This document shows positions 34,336-44,513 of a stretch of DNA of 64,000 nucleotides, piece by piece. Position 1 is the first letter of the stretch. The number at the start of each line of letters is the position of its first letter. The position numbers and the translations under genes are program-made. The notes below the pieces were generated by a model. It searched no databases, was not told the DNA's origin, and saw nothing but the letters and a program-made list of their open reading frames with translations. The stretch is from JBCBSK01 sp965250105 (GTDB lineage: Bacteria; Pseudomonadota; Alphaproteobacteria; Rhizobiales; Tepidamorphaceae): contig OZ252290.1 of the NCBI GenBank assembly GCA_965250105.1, positions 2,046,001 to 2,110,000 of the forward strand, in the 5' to 3' direction.

Positions 34336-34432
34336 TTGGCCCGAGAGCGCGGCGCGTCCGCAGGGGCCGTTCCCTTTTCCTTGCTCGATTGCTTTTTTGG
34401 GGGGGCGGTGCGCGCGGACCGTGCCCGTTCGA

Positions 34433-35779
34433 TCAGACGGCGGCTGAATGCCGTGCTTCGCTGGCCGCGAAATAGGTGTCGAAACAGGCGGCCACGATGC
34501 GGACGAGCGGCTTGGCCGGCTCGGTGACGCGGATCTCGGTGCCGTGTCGCTCGGCCAGGCCGTCGTCGATCAGCGGGGACAGCCGGTCGATATCCGCGCC
34601 GAAGGTCGCGTCCAGCGTTTCGTCCTCGGCCATGAACGCGGCGAGATCGACGGCGAAGTCGCACATCAGCCTTTCGATGATGGCGCGGCGACGGATGTCT
34701 TCGGCGCTGACGGCCGCGCCGCGCACGACCGGCAGCGTGCCGGCCTCGACGAGCCGGCACCAGCCGCCGACATCGGGCGCGTTCTGCACATAGCCCTGTG
34801 GCAGGCTGCCGATGGAGGAGGCGCCGAAGCCGATCAGCGCTTCGGCGGTATCGGTCGTGTAGCCCTGGAAGTTGCGCTTGAGGTTACCGTCGGCCTGGGC
34901 GACCGCCATGGCGTCGTCGGGCAGCGCGAAATGGTCGAAGCCGATCGCCACATAGCCCTTGGCTTCGAGCGCGGCCTGAGCCGCGTCGGCCTGGTCGATG
35001 CGCTCGACGGCGCCTGGCAGCGCGGCCGCGTCGATCAACCGCTGATGGGTCTTGAACCAGGGCACATGGGCATAGCCGAACAGAGCCAGCCGCGTCGCGC
35101 CCATATCCGCGGCGATTTCGGCGGTGCGCACCACATCCGCCGTCGACTGATGCGGCAGGCCATACATCAGGTCGAGATTGATCGCGGTGATCCCAGCATC
35201 GCGCAACAGATCGACGACGCGTCGCACGAGCTCGACGGGCTGGATGCGGCCGATCGCTTCCTGGACATGGAGGTTGAAATCCTGAACGCCGAGGCTCGCC
35301 CGCGTCACGCCGGCCCGCGCCAGCATCGCCACCATGTCTGGCGTTACGGTGCGTGGATCGAGTTCGATCGCGTGATCGATGCCGTCCGAGAAGGCGAAGC
35401 GCTCGGCCATCAGTCCGACCAGATCGGCGAATTGCTCGGGCTTCAGGATGCTCGGCGTGCCGCCGCCCCAATGGATATGGTCGACCATGCGGCCGCCGAC
35501 ATGGTCGGCGACGAGCGCGATCTCGCGGTGCAGCGTCGCCACGTAATCGGCGATCGGCGCGTCCTTGCGGGTGATCTTGGTGTGGCAGCCGCAATAGCGG
35601 CACATCTCCCGGCAGAACGGGACATGCAGGTAAAGCGACAGCCGGGCGTCTTCCCCGAGCGCGTCGAGCCAGCCCCGATAGACGTCGCCGTCCACATCCT
35701 CGGCGAAATGCGGGGCCGTCGGATAGGATGTATAGCGCGGCACGGCGCGGGTGGCATAGGCGCGGAGACGGTCTTGCAT
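34433..35779 (-). CDS. hemN: Oxygen-independent coproporphyrinogen III oxidase
   Basis: 448 residues. The radical-SAM motif C56-x3-C60-x2-C63-x-C65 (CREMCRYCGC), YTSYPTAPHF near the start, HWGGGTPS, and NLDLMYGLPHQ identify true HemN rather than the HemW chaperone. It decarboxylates coproporphyrinogen III when oxygen is scarce, supplying heme for the cbb3 oxidase encoded next to it. A perfect TTGAT-N4-ATCAA box lies 37 bases before the start. Confidence 0.95.
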   Translation of the reverse strand: MQDRLRAYATRAVPRYTSYPTAPHFAEDVDGDVYRGWLDALGEDARLSLYLHVPFCREMCRYCGCHTKITRKDAPIADYVATLHREIALVADHVGGRMVDHIHWGGGTPSILKPEQFADLVGLMAERFAFSDGIDHAIELDPRTVTPDMVAMLARAGVTRASLGVQDFNLHVQEAIGRIQPVELVRRVVDLLRDAGITAINLDLMYGLPHQSTADVVRTAEIAADMGATRLALFGYAHVPWFKTHQRLIDAAALPGAVERIDQADAAQAALEAKGYVAIGFDHFALPDDAMAVAQADGNLKRNFQGYTTDTAEALIGFGASSIGSLPQGYVQNAPDVGGWCRLVEAGTLPVVRGAAVSAEDIRRRAIIERLMCDFAVDLAAFMAEDETLDATFGADIDRLSPLIDDGLAERHGTEIRVTEPAKPLVRIVAACFDTYFAASEARHSAAV

Positions 35780-35815
35780 GATGCCCGATTGTCGACGCCA
35801 GCCCACGGCCCCGCC

Positions 35816-35829
35816 TTGATCGCGATCAA
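35816..35829. promoter_or_regulatory. Perfect FNR/FixK box upstream of hemN
   Basis: TTGATCGCGATCAA is a fully symmetric match to TTGAT-N4-ATCAA, centred ~43 bases before the hemN start and ~250 bases before ccoN. It most likely activates hemN. Confidence 0.85.
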
Positions 35830-35973
35830 CGCGCGCCGGCCCTGATCGGAGCGCCGTCGGGCGGGCCGATCGGGCCGTTGCGGCGCGTTGCCGCAGACGG
35901 ATGCCGAAAGCCGCGAATTTACAATCGATCTAAGCATTTCCACGTCCGCAAGACCCCGCGAGCGGTCGTTTCC

Positions 35974-35987
35974 TTGAGGCATGTCAA
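35974..35987. promoter_or_regulatory. FixK/FNR box upstream of ccoN
   Basis: TTGAGGCATGTCAA (TTGA-N6-TCAA), centred ~91 bases before the ccoN start, a distance that leaves room for a class II promoter with a ~50-base leader. Together with the hemN box it makes the hemN-ccoN gap a shared low-oxygen control region. Confidence 0.75.
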
Positions 35988-36070
35988 AGAACCGGATCGG
36001 ATTCGGCCCCTTTTCGTAAGGGTGCACAGGTCCGTGCACTCGAATTGGCACAGAAACGGGAACGAACCAC

Positions 36071-37732
<1,662 letters not shown>

Positions 37733-37746
37733 GGAGGACGCGACCC

Positions 37747-38487
37747 ATGATGGACAAACACGGAATCCTGGAGCGCAACTCGCTGCTCCTGGTGTTCTTC
37801 ATCCTGATCGCCGTCTCGATCGGCGGTCTGGTGGAGCTGGTCCCGAACTTCTATCTCAGAAGCTCGATCGAGAAGGTGGAGGGCATGCGGCCCTACACCC
37901 CGCTCGAACTGGCCGGCCGCAACATCTATGTGCGGGAGGGCTGCTACACCTGTCACAGCCAGATGATCCGCACCCTGCGCGACGAGGTGGAGCGCTACGG
38001 CCATTACTCGCTGGCGGCCGAATCCATGTATGATCGGCCGTTCCAATGGGGGTCGAAACGCACGGGTCCGGATCTGGCACGCGTCGGAGGGAAATACTCC
38101 GACGAATGGCAGGTCCAGCACCTGATCGATCCGCGCTCGGTGTCGCCGACCTCGATCATGCCGGGCTATCCCTTCCTGGCGACGACCGATCTCGACTATG
38201 ACGGCATCGCCGGCGATCTGAGGATCAACCAGATCTACGGCGTGCCCTATAGCGATGAGATGATCGAGCTGGCGATCCAGGATCTCCGGACCCAGGCCAA
38301 TCCGCTGGCCGAGGGCGCCGATCCCGACGGCCTCGCGGCGCGCTATCCCAAGACCGTGATGCGCGATTTCGACGGCGATCCCAGCCGGGTCACCGAAATG
38401 GACGCCATGGTCGCCTATCTGCAAATGCTCGGCACGCTGGTCGACTTCTCGACCTTCGACAACCAGGCCGAGATCAATCTCAGGTGA
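37747..38487 (+). CDS. ccoO: cbb3 oxidase monoheme cytochrome c subunit II
   Basis: 246 residues. An N-terminal membrane anchor (SLLLVFFILIAVSIGGLVELVP) precedes a heme c site, CYTCHSQ, and the axial Met is probably in SIMPGYPFL. It passes electrons from CcoP to CcoN. GGAGG precedes the ATG, and ccoQ begins nine bases after its stop. Confidence 0.97.
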   Translation: MMDKHGILERNSLLLVFFILIAVSIGGLVELVPNFYLRSSIEKVEGMRPYTPLELAGRNIYVREGCYTCHSQMIRTLRDEVERYGHYSLAAESMYDRPFQWGSKRTGPDLARVGGKYSDEWQVQHLIDPRSVSPTSIMPGYPFLATTDLDYDGIAGDLRINQIYGVPYSDEMIELAIQDLRTQANPLAEGADPDGLAARYPKTVMRDFDGDPSRVTEMDAMVAYLQMLGTLVDFSTFDNQAEINLR

Positions 38488-38496
38488 GGCAGGACA

Positions 38497-38652
38497 ATGG
38501 ATATCTATGAGCGTCTGGCTTCCTTCGCGCAGACCTGGGGCCTTCTCTACTTCATTTTGCTGTTCGCGATCGTTCTGGTCTACGCGCTGTGGCCGTCCAA
38601 CCAGAAACGCTTCGACGACGCCGCCAATATCCCGTTCCGGGAGGATGACTGA
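38497..38652 (+). CDS. ccoQ: cbb3 oxidase small subunit CcoQ
   Basis: 51 residues starting MDIYERLASFAQTWG, one membrane helix (LLYFILLFAIVLVYALWP), then the soluble NQKRFDDAANIPFRED tail typical of CcoQ. It stabilises the assembled oxidase. AGGCAGGA lies upstream, and its stop is two bases before ccoP. Confidence 0.93.
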   Translation: MDIYERLASFAQTWGLLYFILLFAIVLVYALWPSNQKRFDDAANIPFREDD

Positions 38653-38654
38653 CC

Positions 38655-39521
38655 ATGGCCGACAAGAAACATGTTGACGAAATCTCGGGGATCGAGACGA
38701 CCGGTCATGAATGGGACGGATTGCGCGAACTCAACAATCCGTTGCCGCGCTGGTGGGTGTGGACCTTCTACGCCACCATCGTCTGGGCGGTGATCTACTG
38801 GATCCTGATGCCGTCCTGGCCACTGATCTCCGACTATACCAAGGGCATTCGCGGCCACAGCCAGCGCGCGCTGGTGACCGAACAGGTCGACGCGATGCGC
38901 GCCGAGCGCAACGTGCTCGGGCAAGGCTTGATCGGCGCCCCGCTCGCCGACATCCAGGCCGATCCGGACCTTCTCCAGTTCGCCATGGCCAATGGCCGGG
39001 CGGCGTTCGGCGACAACTGCTCGGCCTGTCACGGCACGGGCGCGGCCGGTGCTGTCGGCTATCCCAACCTCAACGACGACGACTGGCTATGGGGCGGCAC
39101 GCTGGACGACATCCAGTATTCGATCGCTCATGGCATCCGCAACGAGCAGGACCCGCTGGCGCGGATCGGCAACATGCCGCCCTTCGACTATCTGCCGCGC
39201 CCCGAGGTGACGGCGGTGGCCAACTATGTCCGCTCGCTGTCGGGGCTCGAAACCGATGAAGGCGCCGATCTCGACCTCGGAAGCCAGGTCTTCGCGACCA
39301 ATTGCGCCGCCTGCCACATGCCGGACGGCACCGGGTTCCAGGCGCTCGGCGCGCCCAATCTGACCGACAATATCTGGCTCTATGGCTCTGATGTCGCGAC
39401 AATTGAGAACGGCGTGTTGAACGGTCTCGGCGGTGTCATGCCGGCTTTTGCCGGACGTCTCGACGAGGCGACGGTCAAGTCGCTGGCGGTCTATATCCAC
39501 TCGCTGGGTGGCGGCCAGTAA
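38655..39521 (+). CDS. ccoP: cbb3 oxidase diheme cytochrome c subunit III
   Basis: 288 residues. The N-terminal HEWDGLRELNNPLPRWW and one membrane helix (WVWTFYATIVWAVIYWILMP) precede two cytochrome c domains with CSACHG (~residue 120) and CAACHM (~residue 217). It takes electrons from soluble cytochromes. It ends the ccoNOQP unit, and two hairpins follow. Confidence 0.97.
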   Translation: MADKKHVDEISGIETTGHEWDGLRELNNPLPRWWVWTFYATIVWAVIYWILMPSWPLISDYTKGIRGHSQRALVTEQVDAMRAERNVLGQGLIGAPLADIQADPDLLQFAMANGRAAFGDNCSACHGTGAAGAVGYPNLNDDDWLWGGTLDDIQYSIAHGIRNEQDPLARIGNMPPFDYLPRPEVTAVANYVRSLSGLETDEGADLDLGSQVFATNCAACHMPDGTGFQALGAPNLTDNIWLYGSDVATIENGVLNGLGGVMPAFAGRLDEATVKSLAVYIHSLGGGQ

Positions 39522-39529
39522 GGTCCCGG

Positions 39530-39593
39530 CGCGGGGGCAAGATTCCCCCGCGTAAGGCGAAACCCGGAGCGGCAATCCGCGCATTGCCGCTCC
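39530..39593 (+). terminator. Two tandem hairpins between ccoP and ccoG
   Basis: CGCGGGGG/CCCCCGCG (39530-39537, 39545-39552) and the longer GGAGCGGCAAT/ATTGCCGCTCC (39566-39576, 39583-39593) are both perfect. The second is followed only by GTTTG, so termination may be partial. They probably lower ccoGHIS expression relative to the structural subunits. ATTAG-N6-CTAAT (39610-39625) follows and may be part of a ccoG promoter. Confidence 0.65.
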
Positions 39594-39669
39594 GTTTGCC
39601 ATCAAATACATTAGTTATGTCTAATACGATAAATCCCGTACTCGACCGGGGCGGGGATGGAGAAACGAC

Positions 39670-41124
39670 ATGACAACGGCGGATGCGGGCAGCCAGGACG
39701 AGAAGATCCAGCTCTATGCCGCGCGTAAGAAAGTCTATCCGCAAGCCATTTCCGGCACGTTCCGCAACGTCAAATGGGCCATCATGGCCTTCGCGCTGGG
39801 GGTCTATTACCTGCTCCCCTTCGTGCGCTGGGATCGCGGTCCGAACGCGCCGGACCAGGCCGTCCTGATCGATTTTCCCGCCCGCCGCGCCTATTTCTTC
39901 TTCATCGAGATCTGGCCGCAGGAAGTCTATTATCTGACCGGGCTCCTGGTCATCGCGGCCATGGCGCTGTTCCTGATGAACGCCGTCGCGGGCCGGCTAT
40001 GGTGCGGCTATCTCTGCCCGCAGACCGTGTGGACCGACCTGTTCTACGCCGTCGAGCGCCTATTCGAGGGCGATCGGCGCGACCGGATCAAGCTCGACAA
40101 GGAAAAATGGACCCTCAAGAAGGTCGGCGAGAAGATCGGCAAGCATTCGGTCTGGCTACTCATCGCCTGGTGGACCGGCGGGGCGTGGGTGCTCTACTTC
40201 CACGATGCGCCGACGCTGGTCTACGAGCTCGCCACCTTCCAGGCCGGCATGGGTTGGTACATCGCGATCGGCATCCTGACCGCGACGACCTATGTCTTCG
40301 CCGGCCATATGCGCGAGCAGATCTGCGTCTATGCCTGTCCCTGGCCGCGCATCCAGGCCGCCCTGACCGACGAATGGGCGCTCAACGTCACCTATCGCTA
40401 CGATCGCGGCGAGCCGCGCATGTCGGTCAAGCAGGCCGAGCGCGCCGAGAAGGCCGGCAATCCGGCCGGCGACTGCATCGACTGCTATCAATGCGTCGCG
40501 GTCTGCCCGACGGGCATCGACATCCGCGACGGCATCCAGCTCGAATGCATCCAATGCGGGTTGTGCATCGATGCCTGCGATACGGTGATGAAGAAGGTCG
40601 GTCGTCCGACCGGCCTCATCGCCTATGATACCGACATGAATATCGAGCGCCGCCAGCAGGGGCTCGCGCCCGTCTACAAGCTGATCCGCGCCCGGACGCT
40701 GATCTATCCCGCGATCATCGCGCTCGTCGCCGGCATCATGCTGTTCGCGCTGGCCACGCGGCAGACCGAGGTGATCAACGTCATCCACGACCGCAACCCG
40801 CTCTATGTCGAACTGTCTGACGGCTCGATCCGCAACGGCTACACCGCGCGGCTGTTGAACAAGCAGCTCGAGGAACGCCGCTTCGCCATCACCGTGAGCG
40901 GCATCGAGGGCTTGCGCCTCGAGGCGGTCGGCGTGTCGAGCTACGCGTCCGGCGGGCCGCTGGTCGAGGTCGGCCCGGATACGACCCGCGAGGTGCGGCT
41001 GCTCGTCTTCGCGCCCGAGGACGCCGTGCTCGCCGAAACCATACCGCTCACCTTCACCATCACCGACCAGGCCACCGGTGCGAGCGACACCGTGTCCGAC
41101 AACTTCAAGGCCCCACCACGATGA
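39670..41124 (+). CDS. ccoG: CcoG/FixG cbb3 oxidase assembly ferredoxin
   Basis: 484 residues, polytopic. It has WCGYLCPQTVWTD, REQICVYACPWPR and two 4Fe-4S ferredoxin motifs (CIDCYQCVAVCPTGIDI; CIQCGLCIDACDTVM). CcoG is needed for copper delivery, probably reducing Cu(II) before transfer to CcoN. The stop overlaps the ccoH start (ATGA). Confidence 0.95.
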   Translation: MTTADAGSQDEKIQLYAARKKVYPQAISGTFRNVKWAIMAFALGVYYLLPFVRWDRGPNAPDQAVLIDFPARRAYFFFIEIWPQEVYYLTGLLVIAAMALFLMNAVAGRLWCGYLCPQTVWTDLFYAVERLFEGDRRDRIKLDKEKWTLKKVGEKIGKHSVWLLIAWWTGGAWVLYFHDAPTLVYELATFQAGMGWYIAIGILTATTYVFAGHMREQICVYACPWPRIQAALTDEWALNVTYRYDRGEPRMSVKQAERAEKAGNPAGDCIDCYQCVAVCPTGIDIRDGIQLECIQCGLCIDACDTVMKKVGRPTGLIAYDTDMNIERRQQGLAPVYKLIRARTLIYPAIIALVAGIMLFALATRQTEVINVIHDRNPLYVELSDGSIRNGYTARLLNKQLEERRFAITVSGIEGLRLEAVGVSSYASGGPLVEVGPDTTREVRLLVFAPEDAVLAETIPLTFTITDQATGASDTVSDNFKAPPR

Positions 41125-41639
41125 GCGATATCGCAACTTCTCCCGATGGCGGCTGGCGCATCACCGGCCGCATGGTCCTGATGGCCCTGTGCGCCTTCTT
41201 CGGCGTCATCTTCATCGTCAACGGCTTCCTGCTCTATTTCGCCTTCTCGACCTTCTCCGGCCTCGAAGGAAAGAGCGCCTACGAGGCCGGCCTGCGCTTC
41301 GAGGAACAGGCGATCCGTGCCGAGGCCCAGGCCGCGCTCGGCTGGACCGTCGGCGCCGATGTGGCCCGCGACGCGGATGGCCGGGTCGCCATCGATGTCA
41401 CCGCGCGCGACCGGCATGACACGCCGATCCACGGGGTCGGTTTCACCGCCACGCTGGAACGGCTCACCCAGGACGATTTCGACACCGTCATTCCGCTTCA
41501 GGAAGTCGAGCCGGGCCTTTATCGCGGCGCGGTCGACGGCATCGACCCCGGCCAGTGGCGGCTGGTGCTCGAAGCGGTCAATGCCGACGGGCCGGTCTAC
41601 AGCTCGCAGAATCGTATCCTGCTGCTCGACGGCTCGTAG
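41121..41639 (+). CDS. ccoH: CcoH/FixH cbb3 oxidase assembly protein
   Basis: 172 residues. The N-terminal WRITGRMVLMALCAFFGVIFIVNGFLLYFA is a membrane helix, followed by SGLEGKSAYEAGL and a periplasmic beta domain ending PGQWRLVLEA. CcoH stays with the cbb3 complex during assembly. It overlaps ccoG and is followed by ccoI after 17 bases. Confidence 0.94.
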   Translation: MSDIATSPDGGWRITGRMVLMALCAFFGVIFIVNGFLLYFAFSTFSGLEGKSAYEAGLRFEEQAIRAEAQAALGWTVGADVARDADGRVAIDVTARDRHDTPIHGVGFTATLERLTQDDFDTVIPLQEVEPGLYRGAVDGIDPGQWRLVLEAVNADGPVYSSQNRILLLDGS

Positions 41640-41656
41640 GGCGGGCAGGTTCCGGC

Positions 41657-43912
41657 ATGGCACTGGCGAGCGACAGCGCGGCGATCCCCCGTCTCGATGG
41701 TTTCGTCGCGCGCGGCGATGGCGATGCGTCGCGGCTCGAACTGGCCGTCGACGGCATTCGCTGCGCCGGCTGCATGGTCAAGATCGAGAACACCGTCACG
41801 GCGCTTCCCGGCGTCACCAAGGCGCGGCTGAACTTCTCCACCAAGCGGCTGGTCGTCGAATGGACGGGCACGGACCTGTCGGCCGGCGATATCCTGCGCG
41901 CGGTCGAGAATGCCGGCTTCCGCGCCTACCCCTTCGATCCCGGCCGGCTCGCCGCCGACGAGGACCGGGAATCGCGCCAGCTTCTGCGCTGTCTCGCGGT
42001 CGCCGCGTTCGCGTCGATGAACATCATGCTGTTGTCGGTCTCGGTGTGGTCCGGCAATGCGTCGGACATCACCTCCGAGACGCGCGACCTGTTTCACTGG
42101 GTCTCGGCGCTGATCGCGCTGCCGACGGCGGCCTATGCGGGCCAGCCCTTCTTCCGCTCGGCGATCCGCGCGCTCAAGGCCGGTCAGCTCAACATGGACG
42201 TGCCGATCTCGCTCGGCGTCCTGCTGGCGCTCGGCATGAGCGTGGCGCAGACGTTGCTGAGCCGCCATCACGCCTATTTCGATTCCGCCGTGATGCTCTT
42301 GTTCTTCCTGTTGATCGGCCGCTATCTCGACCAGTCGATGCGTCGGCGCACGCGCGCCATGGCGCAGAACCTCGCCGCGTTGAAGGCCGATGTCGCGTTG
42401 CGGCTCGCCGACGACGGTTCGGTCAGCGAAGTGCCGGTCTCGGCGGTATCGCCGGGCGATCTGGTGCTCGTGCCGGCCGGCGAGCGGCTGGCCGTCGATG
42501 GTGTCGTGACGGCCGGCGACAGTCAGCTCGACCAGAGCTTCGTCACCGGCGAGACCGCGCCGCATGACGTGACGCCGGGATCGGATGTCTATGCCGGCTC
42601 GCTTAATCTCGGTGCGCCGCTGACCGTGCGCGTCACCGCCGCCTCGGCCGGCACGCTGATCGATGAGGTGCAGGGCCTGCTCGACACCGCGCTCGAAGCA
42701 CGCCACCGCTATGTCGACCTCGCCGACCGGGCGGCCAAGCTCTATGCGCCCGTGGTCCATACGCTCGCCGCGCTGACCGTCGTCGGCTGGCTGCTGCTCG
42801 GCGCGGGCTGGGAATTCTCCATCGTCACCGCCATCGCGGTGCTGATCATCACCTGTCCCTGCGCGCTCGGCCTGGCCGTGCCGGCGGTGCAGGTCGTCGC
42901 CTCCGGCGCGCTGTTCAAGTCGGGCGTGCTGCTCAATGCCGGCAATGCGCTCGAACGCTTCGCCGAGGTCGATACGGTCGTCTTCGACAAGACCGGCACG
43001 CTGACGCTCCCCGATCCCGAACTCGTCAACCGGACGACGCTCGATCCGGCGACCCTGTCGCTCGCCGGTCGGCTCGCTCTGTCGAGCCGGCATCCTTTGG
43101 CCGCCGCGATCCAGCCTTTCGCCGAACCCGAAAAGCCGCTCGACGGGGCCGTCGAAACCGCCGGCCAGGGCATCGCCGCGACGCTCGACGGGGTCGAGGT
43201 TCGGCTCGGCAGCGCCGTCTTCTGCGACGTCGATGCCGACAGGGTCGCGACCGCGCGTCCGGATGCCTCCATCATGTGGTTGCGCCGGGGGGCGGAACCG
43301 CCGGTGGCGATCGAGATCGCGCAAGGCCTGCGCGCCGATGCCGCCGACGTGGTCGCCGATCTCAAGGCGCGCGGGCTCCGTGTCGAGATCCTGTCCGGCG
43401 ACCGGCCCGATCCCGTGGCGGCCGCCGCCTCGGCGCTCGGCGTGACCGAGTGGCAGGCGGGCCTGTCGCCCAAGGACAAGATCGCCTATGTCGAGCGTCT
43501 CGCCCGGGACGGCCGCAAGGTGATGATGGTCGGCGACGGGCTGAACGACGCGCCCGCGCTGGCCGCCGCCCATGTCTCGCTGTCGCCGGTCACGGCGGTG
43601 CATCTCAGCCAGGCCGCGTCGGACGCGGTGTTCCTCGGCACCTCGTTGAGGCCGGTGACGACGGTGTTGCGGATCTCCGCCCGCGCCCGCGCCATCATGG
43701 GGCAGAATCTCGGCCTCGCCGTGATCTACAACATGATCGCCGTGCCGATCGCGGTGCTCGGCTTCGTCACGCCGTTGATCGCCGCGCTCGCCATGTCCGG
43801 CTCGTCGATCATCGTCACGCTGAACGCCCTCCGGGCACGCGGCGGCGCCAGCCCGACCCGATCCGACGCGCCCCGCCCGGCGCCGCTCGTGGCGCGGGAG
43901 CGGCCAGCTTGA
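41657..43912 (+). CDS. ccoI: CcoI/FixI copper-exporting P1B ATPase for cbb3 assembly
   Basis: 751 residues from ATG 41657. It has an N-terminal heavy-metal domain (C36-A-G-C39), the CPC ion site (C400-P-C402), phosphorylation Asp444 in DKTGT, the TGE actuator loop (SFVTGETAPH), and GDGLNDAPAL. It moves Cu(I) to the periplasm for CuB of the oxidase rather than for resistance. It overlaps ccoS as TTGA. Confidence 0.96.
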   Translation: MALASDSAAIPRLDGFVARGDGDASRLELAVDGIRCAGCMVKIENTVTALPGVTKARLNFSTKRLVVEWTGTDLSAGDILRAVENAGFRAYPFDPGRLAADEDRESRQLLRCLAVAAFASMNIMLLSVSVWSGNASDITSETRDLFHWVSALIALPTAAYAGQPFFRSAIRALKAGQLNMDVPISLGVLLALGMSVAQTLLSRHHAYFDSAVMLLFFLLIGRYLDQSMRRRTRAMAQNLAALKADVALRLADDGSVSEVPVSAVSPGDLVLVPAGERLAVDGVVTAGDSQLDQSFVTGETAPHDVTPGSDVYAGSLNLGAPLTVRVTAASAGTLIDEVQGLLDTALEARHRYVDLADRAAKLYAPVVHTLAALTVVGWLLLGAGWEFSIVTAIAVLIITCPCALGLAVPAVQVVASGALFKSGVLLNAGNALERFAEVDTVVFDKTGTLTLPDPELVNRTTLDPATLSLAGRLALSSRHPLAAAIQPFAEPEKPLDGAVETAGQGIAATLDGVEVRLGSAVFCDVDADRVATARPDASIMWLRRGAEPPVAIEIAQGLRADAADVVADLKARGLRVEILSGDRPDPVAAAASALGVTEWQAGLSPKDKIAYVERLARDGRKVMMVGDGLNDAPALAAAHVSLSPVTAVHLSQAASDAVFLGTSLRPVTTVLRISARARAIMGQNLGLAVIYNMIAVPIAVLGFVTPLIAALAMSGSSIIVTLNALRARGGASPTRSDAPRPAPLVARERPA

Positions 43913-44100
43913 ACGTTCTCCTGGTGCTCATCCCGGTGGCGCTGGTGCTCGGCGGGCTCGGCCTGGTGGCGTTTCTGTGGTCGCTGAAACGCGGCCAGTA
44001 TGACGATCTCGAAGGTGCCGCCCATCGCGTCCTGCTCGACGACGACCTGCCGCCCGACCCGCCTCGGGACGAGCGCGCGGACCCCGAGAACCGGTCCTAA
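43909..44100 (+). CDS. ccoS: CcoS cbb3 oxidase assembly protein
   Basis: 63 residues from a TTG that overlaps the ccoI stop. One membrane helix (LLVLIPVALVLGGLGLVAFLW), then SLKRGQYDDLEGAAHRVLLDDD, the CcoS/FixS signature. It is needed for cofactor insertion into CcoN. Last gene of ccoGHIS. Confidence 0.93.
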   Translation: MNVLLVLIPVALVLGGLGLVAFLWSLKRGQYDDLEGAAHRVLLDDDLPPDPPRDERADPENRS

Positions 44101-44197
44101 CGGGGGTCCCCGTCGGACGCGTCCGTTTGGGCGTGCCCCACCCTTCCAAAAAGAGATGATCTGGCGGGCTGTCGAGGAAGGTCCTGCGACCGTTGCC

Positions 44198-44235
44198 CAT
44201 CCTTCGAGACGCTTGCTGCGCGCGCCCTCAGGATG
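44198..44235. repeat. Dispersed intergenic palindrome (CATCCTTCGAG...CTCAGGATG)
   Basis: CATCCT (44198-44203) and AGGATG (44230-44235) bracket a GC-rich centre. This motif is, from memory, a common intergenic repeat in Hyphomicrobiales genomes. A second inverted repeat, ATTGCC...GGCAAT, is at 44364-44386. The 413-base gap 44101-44513 between ccoS and the RND gene holds these repeats and no credible ORF. Confidence 0.6.
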
Positions 44236-44513
44236 AGGAACATCAAACTCTTGGCCCTCAACCCTGAGGGGCCCGTAGGGCCGTCTCGCAGGGGCAGGCG
44301 CTTTTTCGACGGCCTGCTCGGCACCTTTCTGTTTGGGCTGAAGCGTCTGGTCCTTGGCGTGTCATTGCCAGATTTGTTCCGGCAATGGGGCACGGCATCC
44401 CGCATCCCTGGCCGCCGGGACAAGCCCGGAGGGGACGACGTGCGACCGCGAGCGCCCGTCAATCGCTTCCGCTTGAACGTGAACGAGTCTCGGCGGGACG
44501 AACGGGCCGGGCC

